DNA of 34,170 bases from an uncultured Collinsella sp. GTDB lineage: Bacteria > Actinomycetota > Coriobacteriia > Coriobacteriales > Coriobacteriaceae. The DNA lies in assembly GCA_900546105.1 (NCBI GenBank), contig URBP01000011.1, positions 1 through 34,170 on the forward strand, read 5' to 3'. The notes beneath the pieces were generated by a model, which saw nothing but the letters and a program-made list of their open reading frames with translations, did not search any database and had not been told where the DNA came from. Positions 14,944 to 22,682 of this stretch are shown here, piece after piece. The stretch's first letter is position 1; the number at the start of each line of letters is the position of its first letter. Made by a program: the position numbers and the translations under genes.

Positions 14944-15627
14944 TTACTCGGCCTCCTGGGCAAGCGCAGCGGTGACGGCGTCCTGGGAAATATCGAGGCC
15001 GTAGGCGCGAACCTGCTCGACCGTCTTCTCGAAGACTTCCTCGATGGTCGCGGTGGCGTCGATGAGCTTTACGCGGTTTGGCTCCTCGGCGGCAATTGCG
15101 CAAAAGCCCTGGTAGACACGCTCTTGGAATGCCATGCCCTTTGCCTCCATGCGATCTGCCGCACCACGGGCTGCCATGCGCAGCGCCGCCTGCTCGGGCG
15201 TGATGTGATAGACGAGCGTGAGCGCCGGATGCGTCCCCGCAACGGCCAAGTTGTTGGCATCGCGCACTATCTGGCGGTCAAGGCCGTCGGCAAATGCCTG
15301 ATAGCAGGTCGTGGAATCGTAGAAGCGATCGCACAGAACCACCTTGCCGGCTGCGAGCGCGGGAGCGATGACCTCGTGCACCAGCTGGGCACGCGCAGCC
15401 TCGTAGAGCAGCAGCTCGCAGGTATCGCCCATTGCCGTGTTGGCGGGGTCGAGCAGCAGGGCGCGAATCTTTTCGCTGATGGCGGTACCGCCCGGCTCGC
15501 GCAGGCTCACAACCTGGTGGCCAGCGAGTTCGAGCGCGCGGGCAAGCAGGCGCGCCTGCGTGGACTTGCCGGCGCCATCGACGCCCTCGAGCGTGATAAA
15601 GCTATGTTGAGCGGGCTCAAAAGCCAT
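14944..15627 (-). CDS. tmk: Thymidylate kinase
   Basis: 227 residues. Phosphorylates dTMP to dTDP for DNA synthesis. The P-loop FITLEGVDGAGKSTQARLL is near residues 10-28, the REPGGT motif that binds dTMP at about 43-48, and DRFYDST with the following TCYQ at about 98-108. The enzyme lacks any fused domain. It is the first gene of tmk-holB-ricT-comF-nuclease cluster; ribosome binding site AGGAAGGGG precedes the ATG at 15627. Beyond it the 300-base intergenic region holds two repeat elements and the divergent promoter of the zinc-ribbon gene. Confidence 0.92.
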   Translation of the reverse strand: MAFEPAQHSFITLEGVDGAGKSTQARLLARALELAGHQVVSLREPGGTAISEKIRALLLDPANTAMGDTCELLLYEAARAQLVHEVIAPALAAGKVVLCDRFYDSTTCYQAFADGLDRQIVRDANNLAVAGTHPALTLVYHITPEQAALRMAARGAADRMEAKGMAFQERVYQGFCAIAAEEPNRVKLIDATATIEEVFEKTVEQVRAYGLDISQDAVTAALAQEAE

Positions 15628-15727
15628 GGGCGCAGCCCCTTCCTACAAGGCGCGTAAATGCAGATATATCAACCAAGCCATGATACCCCAGCGTCCGGCG
15701 CACCCCAAATCGAACCTAGTCATTAGG

Positions 15728-15785
15728 GCGGCAGTTAGGGACGATCCTAAACTGCCGGCAGAAAAGGAACGTCCCCAACTGCCGG
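15728..15785. repeat. Intergenic hairpin repeat, copy 1 (GGGACG family)
   Basis: 58 bases, nearly the same (55 of 58) as the copy at 16928-16985, exactly 1200 bases away and in the same orientation. Arms 15728-15747 and 15766-15785 pair with three mismatches around GCAGTTAGGGAC. The loop is TAAACTGCCGGCAGAAAA in both copies. Confidence 0.8.
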
Positions 15786-15790
15786 CTAAA

Positions 15791-15855
15791 GTTGCGGTGA
15801 AATAGGGACTGATTGAAGCTCTGAGACCGCCAAACAGTCCCTATTTCACCGCAAC
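15791..15855. repeat. 21-bp perfect palindrome with 23-base loop
   Basis: 15791-15811 (GTTGCGGTGAAATAGGGAC plus TG) pairs without mismatch with 15835-15855. It follows 5 bases after repeat copy 1 and ends 28 bases before the TATAAT of the zinc-ribbon gene. Not followed by a T-run; it shares the AGGGAC core with the neighbouring repeats. Confidence 0.8.
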
Positions 15856-15882
15856 GTATGATGGGGAATTTTGGATGCTGGG

Positions 15883-15888
15883 TATAAT
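15883..15888 (+). promoter_or_regulatory. -10 box of the zinc-ribbon gene
   Basis: Perfect TATAAT about 38 bases before the ATG at 15926. No good -35 is visible at the proper distance, so an activator or weak promoter is likely. Confidence 0.45.
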
Positions 15889-15925
15889 CGTCGTATTGCA
15901 TTGAAATGTGGCGAAAGGAGTGGCA

Positions 15926-16909
15926 ATGTCTCGGTATTGCGCCTCGTGCGGCAAGCTTCTTGAAGATAATGCCAAGTTCTGCACCTCGTGCGGTGCACCC
16001 GTTGAGCAAACAGCCGCGAGCGATAGCCAGCCCGCTTTTGAGCAGACCGGCTCCCTTGATACGCCGCAAGCCAAGGCGGACGACCCCCTCGCCTATAGCC
16101 CCGACCCCGCCGCAAGGACCGAAGCCGTCGAGACCACGCAGCGCATACCCGTCGCGAGCGGCTCGCCCCAACAGCAGCCGGCTCCCGCATACGCGCCCGC
16201 TTCGCCACAGACCCCCGCTCCCAAAAAGAGCGGCACCGGGCCGCTTATCGCCGTTATCGTTGTGCTGGTGGCGATCATCATCGCCCTGGTCATCTTCTTT
16301 GCGATCAGACCGTTCGACAACGCCGCCACGCAGACGACTGCCGAGGTAGCTAAGCTGCACCATGACGTCGACGACGATGACCTAAAGCCTCTCGGCAATC
16401 CCAACAGCCTGTACGACGATGATGACGATGACGACGAGGATGGCGGCGAAGCAACGCTCTCCGAGCAGAACCTCTACCGTCGCCTGAGCGAATACTACGA
16501 CTTGCTCGAAGATCTCGACAGCCAGGTCCGTGGCTGCGCGCAGAACTTCAACGGCAACTATCTGGAAGAGGATCGAACCACCCGTCAAAATCTCGCCGAC
16601 GTCGCCGAGCGCACGGAGGACACCATCGAGCAGTATTACGACATCGTCGAGGACCTGGACGTCCCGACGAGCTCCAAGAACTACAGCTCCTGGAAGGATA
16701 TCATCGCCCTGTACGACGACCTGGATCACCGCATTGACGCAATCTGTGATGCCTGGGAGATCAGCCTGAAATACGCCAAGCCTGCGGACCACAAGAATGA
16801 GATCGTGGCGCCGCTGTCGCGCGACAACGTGGCGGGCACCAATGACAATAAGTACCGCCTAGACTTTGAGGAGCGCTATCCCGGCGCTAAGCCTGTCGAG
16901 GTGAACTAG
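15926..16909 (+). CDS. Zinc-ribbon membrane protein with acidic repeat
   Basis: 327 residues. The N-terminal zinc ribbon CASCGKLLEDNAKFCTSCG (residues 5-23, two CxxC pairs) is followed by a Gln/Ala/Pro-rich linker, then one membrane segment (about 103-126, PLIAVIVVLVAIIIALVIFF). A strongly acidic stretch with a run of eight Asp (about 160-170) and a helical, charged outer region with VRGCAQNFNGNYLEED and DIVEDLD-like heptads follow. The zinc ribbon should be cytoplasmic and the rest outside. Such zinc_ribbon proteins are common in Coriobacteriia and Clostridia and have no established function. ATG at 15926 has AAAGGAG 5 bases upstream; the frame to 15908 lacks one. Hairpin repeats flank the gene on both sides. 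Confidence 0.75.
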   Translation: MSRYCASCGKLLEDNAKFCTSCGAPVEQTAASDSQPAFEQTGSLDTPQAKADDPLAYSPDPAARTEAVETTQRIPVASGSPQQQPAPAYAPASPQTPAPKKSGTGPLIAVIVVLVAIIIALVIFFAIRPFDNAATQTTAEVAKLHHDVDDDDLKPLGNPNSLYDDDDDDDEDGGEATLSEQNLYRRLSEYYDLLEDLDSQVRGCAQNFNGNYLEEDRTTRQNLADVAERTEDTIEQYYDIVEDLDVPTSSKNYSSWKDIIALYDDLDHRIDAICDAWEISLKYAKPADHKNEIVAPLSRDNVAGTNDNKYRLDFEERYPGAKPVEVN

Positions 16910-16927
16910 CGCTTTGTCGTTCCCGAG

Positions 16928-16985
16928 CCGGCAGTTAGGGACGTTCCTAAACTGCCGGCAGAAAAGGAACGTCCCTAACTGCCGG
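16928..16985. repeat. Intergenic hairpin repeat, copy 2 (GGGACG family)
   Basis: A perfect 20-bp stem: arms 16928-16947 and 16966-16985 (CCGGCAGTTAGGGACGTTCC and its complement) around an 18-base loop. Begins 18 bases after the zinc-ribbon stop and ends 2 bases before the terminator stem. Confidence 0.85.
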
Positions 16986-16987
16986 TC

Positions 16988-17029
16988 AAAAAAACGAGCG
17001 AGGATCGCGGGGTCCTCGCTCGTTTTTTT
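16988..17029. terminator. Bidirectional terminator between the zinc-ribbon gene and topA
   Basis: A 17-bp stem, AAAAAAACGAGCGAGGA (16988-17004) with its complement at 17013-17029 and an 8-base loop, gives T7 runs on both strands. It separates two convergent genes. Confidence 0.95.
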
Positions 17030-17051
17030 GGGCAATGTTTCGACTGCGCCG

Positions 17052-19628
17052 TTACTTGTCGGCGGCTGCTTTCTTGGCAGCCGACTTCTTCGCGGTCGTC
17101 TTCTTGGCGGCAGTGGCTTTCTTAGCCGTCGTCTTCTTTGCCGTGCTCGCCTTGGTTGTGGTCTTGCGACCGCGGGCGGGCTTCTTCTCCTTGGTCGGGC
17201 AGTCCATGTTGACGCAGATACGCCACGGACCGCGCGCCGTGTTGACCACCACGATGGGGGCGCCGCACTCGGGGCAGGTCTCGCCCGTCGCCTCGAGCTT
17301 GCCGCGCGCCGGCAGCGGATAGCTCACGCCGCAGTCATCGTAGTTGGTGCAGCGGATAAAGCGCTTGCCGCTCTTCTCGCTCTTGTGCGCGATCAGGTCG
17401 CCGTGACGTCCGGCCTCGGCACACACCTTGCACTCGCCCACCTTAAGATCGGGCTCGTAGTTGGTGGGGCACGTGGGGTTCACGCAGATCTCGAAGGCCT
17501 TCTGGCGGAATGGCTGGCACTTGATGCGCGGCGCGCCGCACTCGGGGCACACGGCGGCCTCACCCTCGAGCGGGCTCACCTTGACGCCACTCGGCACCGG
17601 ATAGGTCACGTCGCAGTCGGGCCAACCCATGCAGCCGATAAAGCTGCCGCGGGTCTTGGCGCTCGTCTTCATAACCAGGTCCTTGCCGCACTTGGGGCAG
17701 GCGCCCACGCGCGCATCGGCCGTGACGGCGTCGCTGATGGCGTCGCCCAGCTCCTGCGTATGCTTGAGCAGCTCGTCGAGCACGCCGGCCAGCAGCGCGC
17801 GCGAGTGCGTCACGACATGCTCTTCGGTGTCCTCGCCGCGCTCCACGCGGGTCATGTCGCCGTCGAGCTCGCTGGTCATATCGGGGCTCGTGATGCGCGG
17901 GGCAAACTGCGACAGCGCGTCGATGATGGCGATGCCCAGCTGGCTCGGCTCAACGGGATCATTTTTGAGATAGCGCACGGCATACAGGCGCTCGATGATG
18001 CTCGCGCGCGTGGACTTGGTGCCCAGGCCGCGCTTTTCCATCTCCTGCACGAGCTTGCCCTGGCTGTAGCGCGCGGGCGGCTCGGTCTGCTTGGCCTCGA
18101 GCTTAATGTCGAACACATCGACCGTGTCGCCCTGCTCCAACGGCGGCATCTGCTCGTCGCGCTTGAGTCCGTACGGGTACGCCTCGCGGAAACCCGGGGT
18201 CACGAGCACATCGCCCGAAGCCACGAACGGCTCGCCGTTCACGTCGAGCTCGAGCTTGGTGTTCTCGATGGTCGCGGGACCCATAAGCGTCGCCAGGAAG
18301 CGGCGGGCGATGAGGTCGTAGAGCTTGCGCTGGCCGCCATCGAGCGTGGACGGATCACCTTCGCCCGTAGGGTAGATAGGCGGGTGGTCGGTGGTCTCGA
18401 CCTTGCCGCGCGTGGGCTTCATGGGGCCGGCGAGCACCTTTTTGCATACGGGCGCCAGCGCCGGGTTAATCTTTGCAAGGTCGCTCACCACGGCGCCCAG
18501 ATCGAGCGTCGCGGGGTACACAGTGTTGTCGACACGCGGGTAGCTGATGAGGCCCGCCATGTAGAGGGACTCGGCGATGCGCATGGTGCGCGCAGGCGAG
18601 ATGCCCTCGGCTGCAGCGGCTGCCTGCAGCGAGGTAGTCGCAAACGGCGTGGGCGGCTGCTGCTTGCGCGAGCGCTTGGTCACCGCGGCGACGGTTGCCG
18701 TCGCAACGCCGTCGACATGGCCGTACGCCGTCTCGGCAGCGTCTTTGTCGGTAAAGCGTGCCGTCTTGTGAGCGATCTTAAAGCGGTCATCCTCGGCAGC
18801 ACCCTGTGCGGCGCCCATGCCGCGAATCTGCCAATAGTCCTCGGGCACAAACGCCATGCGCTCGCGCTCGCGCTCGACCACCAGGGCGAGCGTCGGCGTC
18901 TGCACGCGGCCGGCGGAACGCACGTTGCCAAAGCCGCCAAACTTGGCGAGCGTCAGGTAGCGCGTGAGCACCGCACCCCAAATGAGGTCGATGTGCTGAC
19001 GGCTCTCGCCGGCGTCGGCCAGGTTCTGGTCGAGCGAGACGAGATTATCGAAGGCCTGCGTAATCTCGGCCTTGGTAAACGAAGAATACTGGGCGCGGGC
19101 GACCGGCAAGTCCGGCGCAACCTCGCGCACCTTGTTAAGAGCGTCCGAGCCGATCAGCTCGCCCTCGCGATCGAAGTCCGTGGCGATAATGACGCTGTCG
19201 GACTTCTTGGCAAGGTTCTTGAGCGAGCGAATGAGCTCTTTCTCGGCCGGCAACTTAATGACGGGCGCCCAGGTGAGATAGGGCAGGCTCTCGAGCTTCC
19301 AGCCCTTGATGGAAATGCCATCGGCAAGGAACGGCTTGCGCTTGGTGTCGTACGGCGGGCGGGCCAGGCCATCGGGCATGTCGGCCGGCAGCATCTCGCC
19401 GTCCTCGGTGACCGAGTACCATCCCAGCTTTTTATCGAACAGCACACTGTCGCAAAAATCGGGTGCAAGGATGTGACCGGCAAGGCCGATCGTCACGCAC
19501 TCCTCGCCCTTCCACTCAAAACGGTAGATGGCGGTGTTGTACACCTTGTCCTTTTTGGGCTTGCCCGTGGACAGACGCTCGGCGATCTGACGCGCGGCGT
19601 CGTTTTTCTCGGCGATGATGAGCTTCAA
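17052..19628 (-). CDS. topA: DNA topoisomerase I (type IA), zinc-ribbon tail and Lys/Ala-rich C-terminus
   Basis: 858 residues. Relaxes negative supercoils by single-strand cleavage. The Toprim domain has the catalytic Glu7 (IIAEK) and the acidic TDFDREGE motif (D151, D153, E155); the active-site Tyr363 is in LISYPRVDNTVYP. The SYPRVDN form and the short LIIAEKNDAARQIA start resemble the archaeal/TopIII-like branch rather than E. coli TopA. From about 640 there are four Cys-rich zinc ribbons (CPKCG..CMGWPDC, CPECG..CVNPTC, CKVCAEAG..CTNYDDC, CPECG..CVNMDC), then a histone-H1-like Lys/Ala/Thr tail. TTG start at 19628 has AGGAG 6 bases away. It is last in the tat-hyp cluster, 54 bases after hypB. 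Confidence 0.85.
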   Translation of the reverse strand: MKLIIAEKNDAARQIAERLSTGKPKKDKVYNTAIYRFEWKGEECVTIGLAGHILAPDFCDSVLFDKKLGWYSVTEDGEMLPADMPDGLARPPYDTKRKPFLADGISIKGWKLESLPYLTWAPVIKLPAEKELIRSLKNLAKKSDSVIIATDFDREGELIGSDALNKVREVAPDLPVARAQYSSFTKAEITQAFDNLVSLDQNLADAGESRQHIDLIWGAVLTRYLTLAKFGGFGNVRSAGRVQTPTLALVVERERERMAFVPEDYWQIRGMGAAQGAAEDDRFKIAHKTARFTDKDAAETAYGHVDGVATATVAAVTKRSRKQQPPTPFATTSLQAAAAAEGISPARTMRIAESLYMAGLISYPRVDNTVYPATLDLGAVVSDLAKINPALAPVCKKVLAGPMKPTRGKVETTDHPPIYPTGEGDPSTLDGGQRKLYDLIARRFLATLMGPATIENTKLELDVNGEPFVASGDVLVTPGFREAYPYGLKRDEQMPPLEQGDTVDVFDIKLEAKQTEPPARYSQGKLVQEMEKRGLGTKSTRASIIERLYAVRYLKNDPVEPSQLGIAIIDALSQFAPRITSPDMTSELDGDMTRVERGEDTEEHVVTHSRALLAGVLDELLKHTQELGDAISDAVTADARVGACPKCGKDLVMKTSAKTRGSFIGCMGWPDCDVTYPVPSGVKVSPLEGEAAVCPECGAPRIKCQPFRQKAFEICVNPTCPTNYEPDLKVGECKVCAEAGRHGDLIAHKSEKSGKRFIRCTNYDDCGVSYPLPARGKLEATGETCPECGAPIVVVNTARGPWRICVNMDCPTKEKKPARGRKTTTKASTAKKTTAKKATAAKKTTAKKSAAKKAAADK

Positions 19629-19682
19629 AAGAGGCTCCTATCTCGTATCTCTGCGGCTACGCCCGCCCGTATGGCGGCCGAC

Positions 19683-20366
19683 TTACGCCCTTGCTTGCTC
19701 AATCTGCCCGATGAGCCAATCGCACCAGGCATCCATGCCCTCGCCCTTGCGCGCGCTCACGGCAAACCGCGGCGCCTGCGGATTGAGGTCATCGAGTGTC
19801 TTAGTATACCTATCCATGTCAAAATCGAAAGCCGGAGCCACGTCGACCTTGTTGAGCAGCTGCGCGCCAGCGTGCTGGAAGATGCCCGGGTACTTGATGG
19901 GCTTGTCGTCGCCCTCGGGCACCGAGAGGATCATGATGGACAGGTTCTCGCCCAGGTCAAAGTCGACCGGGCAGACCAGGTTGCCCACGTTTTCGATAAA
20001 GATGACGTCGATGTTCTCCAGACCGACGGCCTGGTCGAAGGCATCGACGGCCTCCATGATCATGTTGCCCTCGAGGTGGCACAGGCCGCCCGTGTTGATC
20101 TGAATGGCGGGCATGCCGGCTTCCTTCATGGTGATGGCGTCGACGTCCGAGGCGATATCGCCCTCGATGACAGCACAGCGCAGGCCGGCTTTGTCACGCA
20201 GGCGCTCGTTGGTGCCCAGAATCGTGGTGGTCTTGCCCGAGCCGGGGCTCGACAGCACATTGATCACATAGGTGCATGTCTCATTAAATCGCTGACGTAG
20301 CTGATCTGCCAGGCGCTCATTGCGCGACAGGATCGGCGACGCGATATCAATCGTTTTCTCGGCCAT
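19683..20366 (-). CDS. hypB: Hydrogenase nickel incorporation GTPase HypB
   Basis: 227 residues. HypB is the GTPase that, with HypA, delivers nickel to [NiFe] hydrogenase (and in some bacteria urease). The P-loop SSPGSGKT is at residues 39-46, the EGDIASDVDA switch region at 68-77 and the metal site GGLCHLEGN (Cys96, His97) follows; NKVDVAP and SARKGEGMDAW are the G4 and G5-like parts. It has no N-terminal His-rich storage region. AAGGAG lies 9 bases before the ATG. It follows hypA by 55 bases and precedes topA. No hydrogenase structural gene is in the window. Confidence 0.9.
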   Translation of the reverse strand: MAEKTIDIASPILSRNERLADQLRQRFNETCTYVINVLSSPGSGKTTTILGTNERLRDKAGLRCAVIEGDIASDVDAITMKEAGMPAIQINTGGLCHLEGNMIMEAVDAFDQAVGLENIDVIFIENVGNLVCPVDFDLGENLSIMILSVPEGDDKPIKYPGIFQHAGAQLLNKVDVAPAFDFDMDRYTKTLDDLNPQAPRFAVSARKGEGMDAWCDWLIGQIEQARA

Positions 20367-20421
20367 ACTCAGCGCTCCTTACTTTTGCCCCTTTATACCC
20401 CGTCCCCAGGTGGCTGATGGG

Positions 20422-20778
20422 CTAATCGTCGGGGGTTTCGATTTCGATACTTGCGATGTCGAGTTCGCGGCCGTGCAGCAGGCGCACGTTGGCACCACCA
20501 CACTGGGGGCAGCGGCAATGGAAGCGGTCGTGGTCAAAGACCTCGCCGCAGTCCAGACATTCGCTTTGCGGATGGATCTCCTCCACCGCAAGCTCGCAGC
20601 CGCGCGTGAGCGGATCCTCGTCGCGAAACGTCTCCCACGCAAAGTCGAGCGCCTCGCGCACAACCTCGGTCATATCCCCGATACGCAGCGTCACCAAAAC
20701 GGCGCGCGAGGCCCCCGCCCCACGCGCCGCGCGAATCACTGTATCGAGTATGCCGTTGACAATGCCAACCTCGTGCAT
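20422..20778 (-). CDS. hypA: Hydrogenase maturation nickel metallochaperone HypA
   Basis: 118 residues, the usual size. It starts MHEVGIV, in which the amino-terminal Met-His-Glu binds nickel, and has a structural zinc site from Cys74, Cys77, Cys90 and Cys93 (CLDCG and CPQCG) with an extra Cys88. It hands nickel to the hydrogenase large subunit together with HypB. The start is 6 bases after the tatC stop, and the ribosome binding site GAGGAG spans that stop. The link with tat genes fits export of folded metalloenzymes such as hydrogenase. Confidence 0.92.
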   Translation of the reverse strand: MHEVGIVNGILDTVIRAARGAGASRAVLVTLRIGDMTEVVREALDFAWETFRDEDPLTRGCELAVEEIHPQSECLDCGEVFDHDRFHCRCPQCGGANVRLLHGRELDIASIEIETPDD

Positions 20779-20784
20779 ACCGAT

Positions 20785-21576
20785 TTACTCCTCGTCGTCC
20801 TCATCGTCCGAGAACAGGTCCAGACGGCTCACGAACAGGCCCTCCTTGCCCTCGCGCGCGGTGATGACCACGCGGGCGATGGCGAGCGAGATCTCGTAGA
20901 GCGAGAGCAAGGCGCCGTACATAAGACCCAGCGTGACGGGCGAGCCGTCGGGCGTGATCACAGCCGAGCCCACAAGCAGGCCAACGTACACGTAGCGCCA
21001 GGCGCTGCGGAAGGCAGCGTAGGACACGATGTGGAAGACGGACAGGTAGAAGATGATGAGCGGCAGTTCGAATGCCACACCAAAGCCGATCATAAAGAGC
21101 AGCTCCATGTTGACGTAGTTCTCCAGGTCGGGCAGCGCGGTTGCGACGGCAGAGGTCTCGCCGATGAGCCACTCAAAGCCTGCCGGGATAATGATGAAGT
21201 AGCAAAAGATGGCGCCCAGGAAGAACAGAACCGTCGAGGCGAGCACCGTGGGCACGACCCATTTGCGCTCGTTGGGGCGAAGCGCCGGCAGGAAAAATGC
21301 CAGGATCTGCCAGATAATCATAGGCGTGCACATGACCACGGCCATCTTGATGGCCAGCGAGAAGCGCAGTCCAAAGCCGCCGAGCGTGGTGGTGATGTAG
21401 AACTTACCGTCCGGCACAAAGGAGCGGATGGGGTCTTCCAGGATGTCGAGCACCACGGGCGTGGCGAAATACAGCACGATGGCGGCGGCAAACACCGACA
21501 CGACCACGATGGTCAGGCGGCGACGGAGCTCGCCCAGGTGATCGAAGAGCGGCATGCGCGCAGGTCCGATAGGCAT
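20785..21576 (-). CDS. tatC: Sec-independent protein translocase TatC
   Basis: 263 residues with the six membrane spans of TatC. The N-terminal HLGELRRRL motif, RFSLAIKMAVV and the FELPLIIFYLS and SAVITPDGSPVTLGLM stretches are typical. TatC recognises the twin-arginine signal peptides. The C-terminus is acidic (DLFSDDEDDEE). The ATG overlaps the tatA/B stop by one base (TAATG), so translation is coupled. HypA follows 6 bases later. Confidence 0.92.
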   Translation of the reverse strand: MPIGPARMPLFDHLGELRRRLTIVVVSVFAAAIVLYFATPVVLDILEDPIRSFVPDGKFYITTTLGGFGLRFSLAIKMAVVMCTPMIIWQILAFFLPALRPNERKWVVPTVLASTVLFFLGAIFCYFIIIPAGFEWLIGETSAVATALPDLENYVNMELLFMIGFGVAFELPLIIFYLSVFHIVSYAAFRSAWRYVYVGLLVGSAVITPDGSPVTLGLMYGALLSLYEISLAIARVVITAREGKEGLFVSRLDLFSDDEDDEE

Positions 21577-22163
21577 TACTCATCGCCTCCCTTCGGGGCG
21601 TCGGCGGCAGCGGCGTCGTCCTCGGCCTCGAGCTCGCGAGCGAGCTGGTCGACGACGGCCTTGCGCTTGCGGGGACGACGGGCGTAGAGGTCAGCCGTCG
21701 TGGGCTCTGCCGGCTCGGGCTCGGGCTCCGGCTCTGCAGCAGGCTCGGGCTCGACGACAGGCTCGGCGGCAGCGGCAGGCTCGGCACCCTCGGCCTTGGA
21801 CTCCTCAGCAGCACCCTCGCCCTCGGCGGCAGCCTCGCTCGCGGCCTTCTCGGCAGCAAGACGGGCGCGACGCTCGGCAAAGGTCTCCTTCTTGGCGGGC
21901 GCTGCCGTCTCGGCGGCATCCTCGTCTGCATCGGAATCGTCATCGACGGCAGCCTTCTTGGGCTTGACCGGGGCCGACGCGGCCTCGCTCACCGGATCGA
22001 TAATCTCGGACTGAACAACGGCCGTCATCTTTTCCTGCGTCTCGCGGAACTGACGGATGGCACGGCCAATCGTGCGGCCCATCTGCGGGAGCTTATCCGG
22101 GCCAAACAGCAAAAAGCCGAAGACCACGATGATCGCGAGCTCACCCTCTCCAATACCAAACAC
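21576..22163 (-). CDS. Twin-arginine translocase TatA/TatB protein
   Basis: 195 residues. The start, after GTG translated as Met, is MFGIGEGELAIIVVFGFLLFGPDKLP, combining the TatB-like Glu at position 8 with the TatA-like FGPDKLP hinge; an amphipathic helix (MGRTIGRAIRQFRETQEK) follows. The remaining 140 residues are an acidic, Ala/Glu-rich tail with EPEPEPEP repeats and an Arg/Lys-rich patch near the end. One protein probably covers both TatA and TatB roles, though a separate TatA elsewhere cannot be excluded. Start GTG at 22163 has GGAGG 5 bases upstream; the ATG in GGTATG is out of frame. Confidence 0.8.
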   Translation of the reverse strand: MFGIGEGELAIIVVFGFLLFGPDKLPQMGRTIGRAIRQFRETQEKMTAVVQSEIIDPVSEAASAPVKPKKAAVDDDSDADEDAAETAAPAKKETFAERRARLAAEKAASEAAAEGEGAAEESKAEGAEPAAAAEPVVEPEPAAEPEPEPEPAEPTTADLYARRPRKRKAVVDQLARELEAEDDAAAADAPKGGDE

Positions 22164-22238
22164 ACATACCTCCAAGGCTCGATGTGAGTCGAGCCCGCAC
22201 CGCGCCATTCGGCCGGAACTCGTCTATTCATTCGGTCA

Positions 22239-22244
22239 AGTATA
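22239..22244 (-). promoter_or_regulatory. Possible -10 for the tat-hyp-topA cluster
   Basis: TATACT on the minus strand about 75 bases before the tatA/B start; the same TATACTT sequence precedes the aminotransferase (24029-24034). No clear -35. Confidence 0.35.
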
Positions 22245-22316
22245 GCGCCCGGACGCCAAAACATCCGAGCGCATCACAAACATATGCCAAACGGCACGCC
22301 CTTTTGGGGACAAAGA

Positions 22317-22631
22317 TTATGCAGCGGTGATCGAAATCTCCTGGTCGACACCTAACAGCTGAACCACGCGCATCACCGGAGGCTGCACATTGGTGCAGCT
22401 AAAGCGCTTACCGTGGTCGACCGCGTGGTGCGCGGCGCCCACGAGCACGCCAATGCCCGTCGAATCGATGTAGCTCACCTGGGCAAAATCGAGCTCAACG
22501 GCCTCGGTGGGCTGCTCGAGCGCCAGGTCGATGGCATTGCGCAGGCTATCGGCGTTAGAGATATCGATCTCGCCGGTCACCTTAATGGTGTAGAGCTCTG
22601 GCGTGGGGTTGGTGGAAATACCCAAATCCAT
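22317..22631 (-). CDS. STAS-domain anti-sigma-factor antagonist
   Basis: 104 residues, a single STAS domain of the SpoIIAA/RsbV type. The site DSTGIGVLVGA has Ser57, the residue phosphorylated by the partner kinase in SpoIIAA homologues. Unphosphorylated, such proteins bind an anti-sigma kinase and release a sigma factor. The kinase and sigma partner are not adjacent, so they lie elsewhere. AAAGGAG lies 8 bases before the ATG. It lies between the aminotransferase and tatA/B in the same direction with 51- and 153-base gaps. Confidence 0.85.
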   Translation of the reverse strand: MDLGISTNPTPELYTIKVTGEIDISNADSLRNAIDLALEQPTEAVELDFAQVSYIDSTGIGVLVGAAHHAVDHGKRFSCTNVQPPVMRVVQLLGVDQEISITAA

Positions 22632-22682
22632 GTATACGCTCCTTTACGTATCGAAAGTGCGGATAGTACGGGAAGCCGCGCG

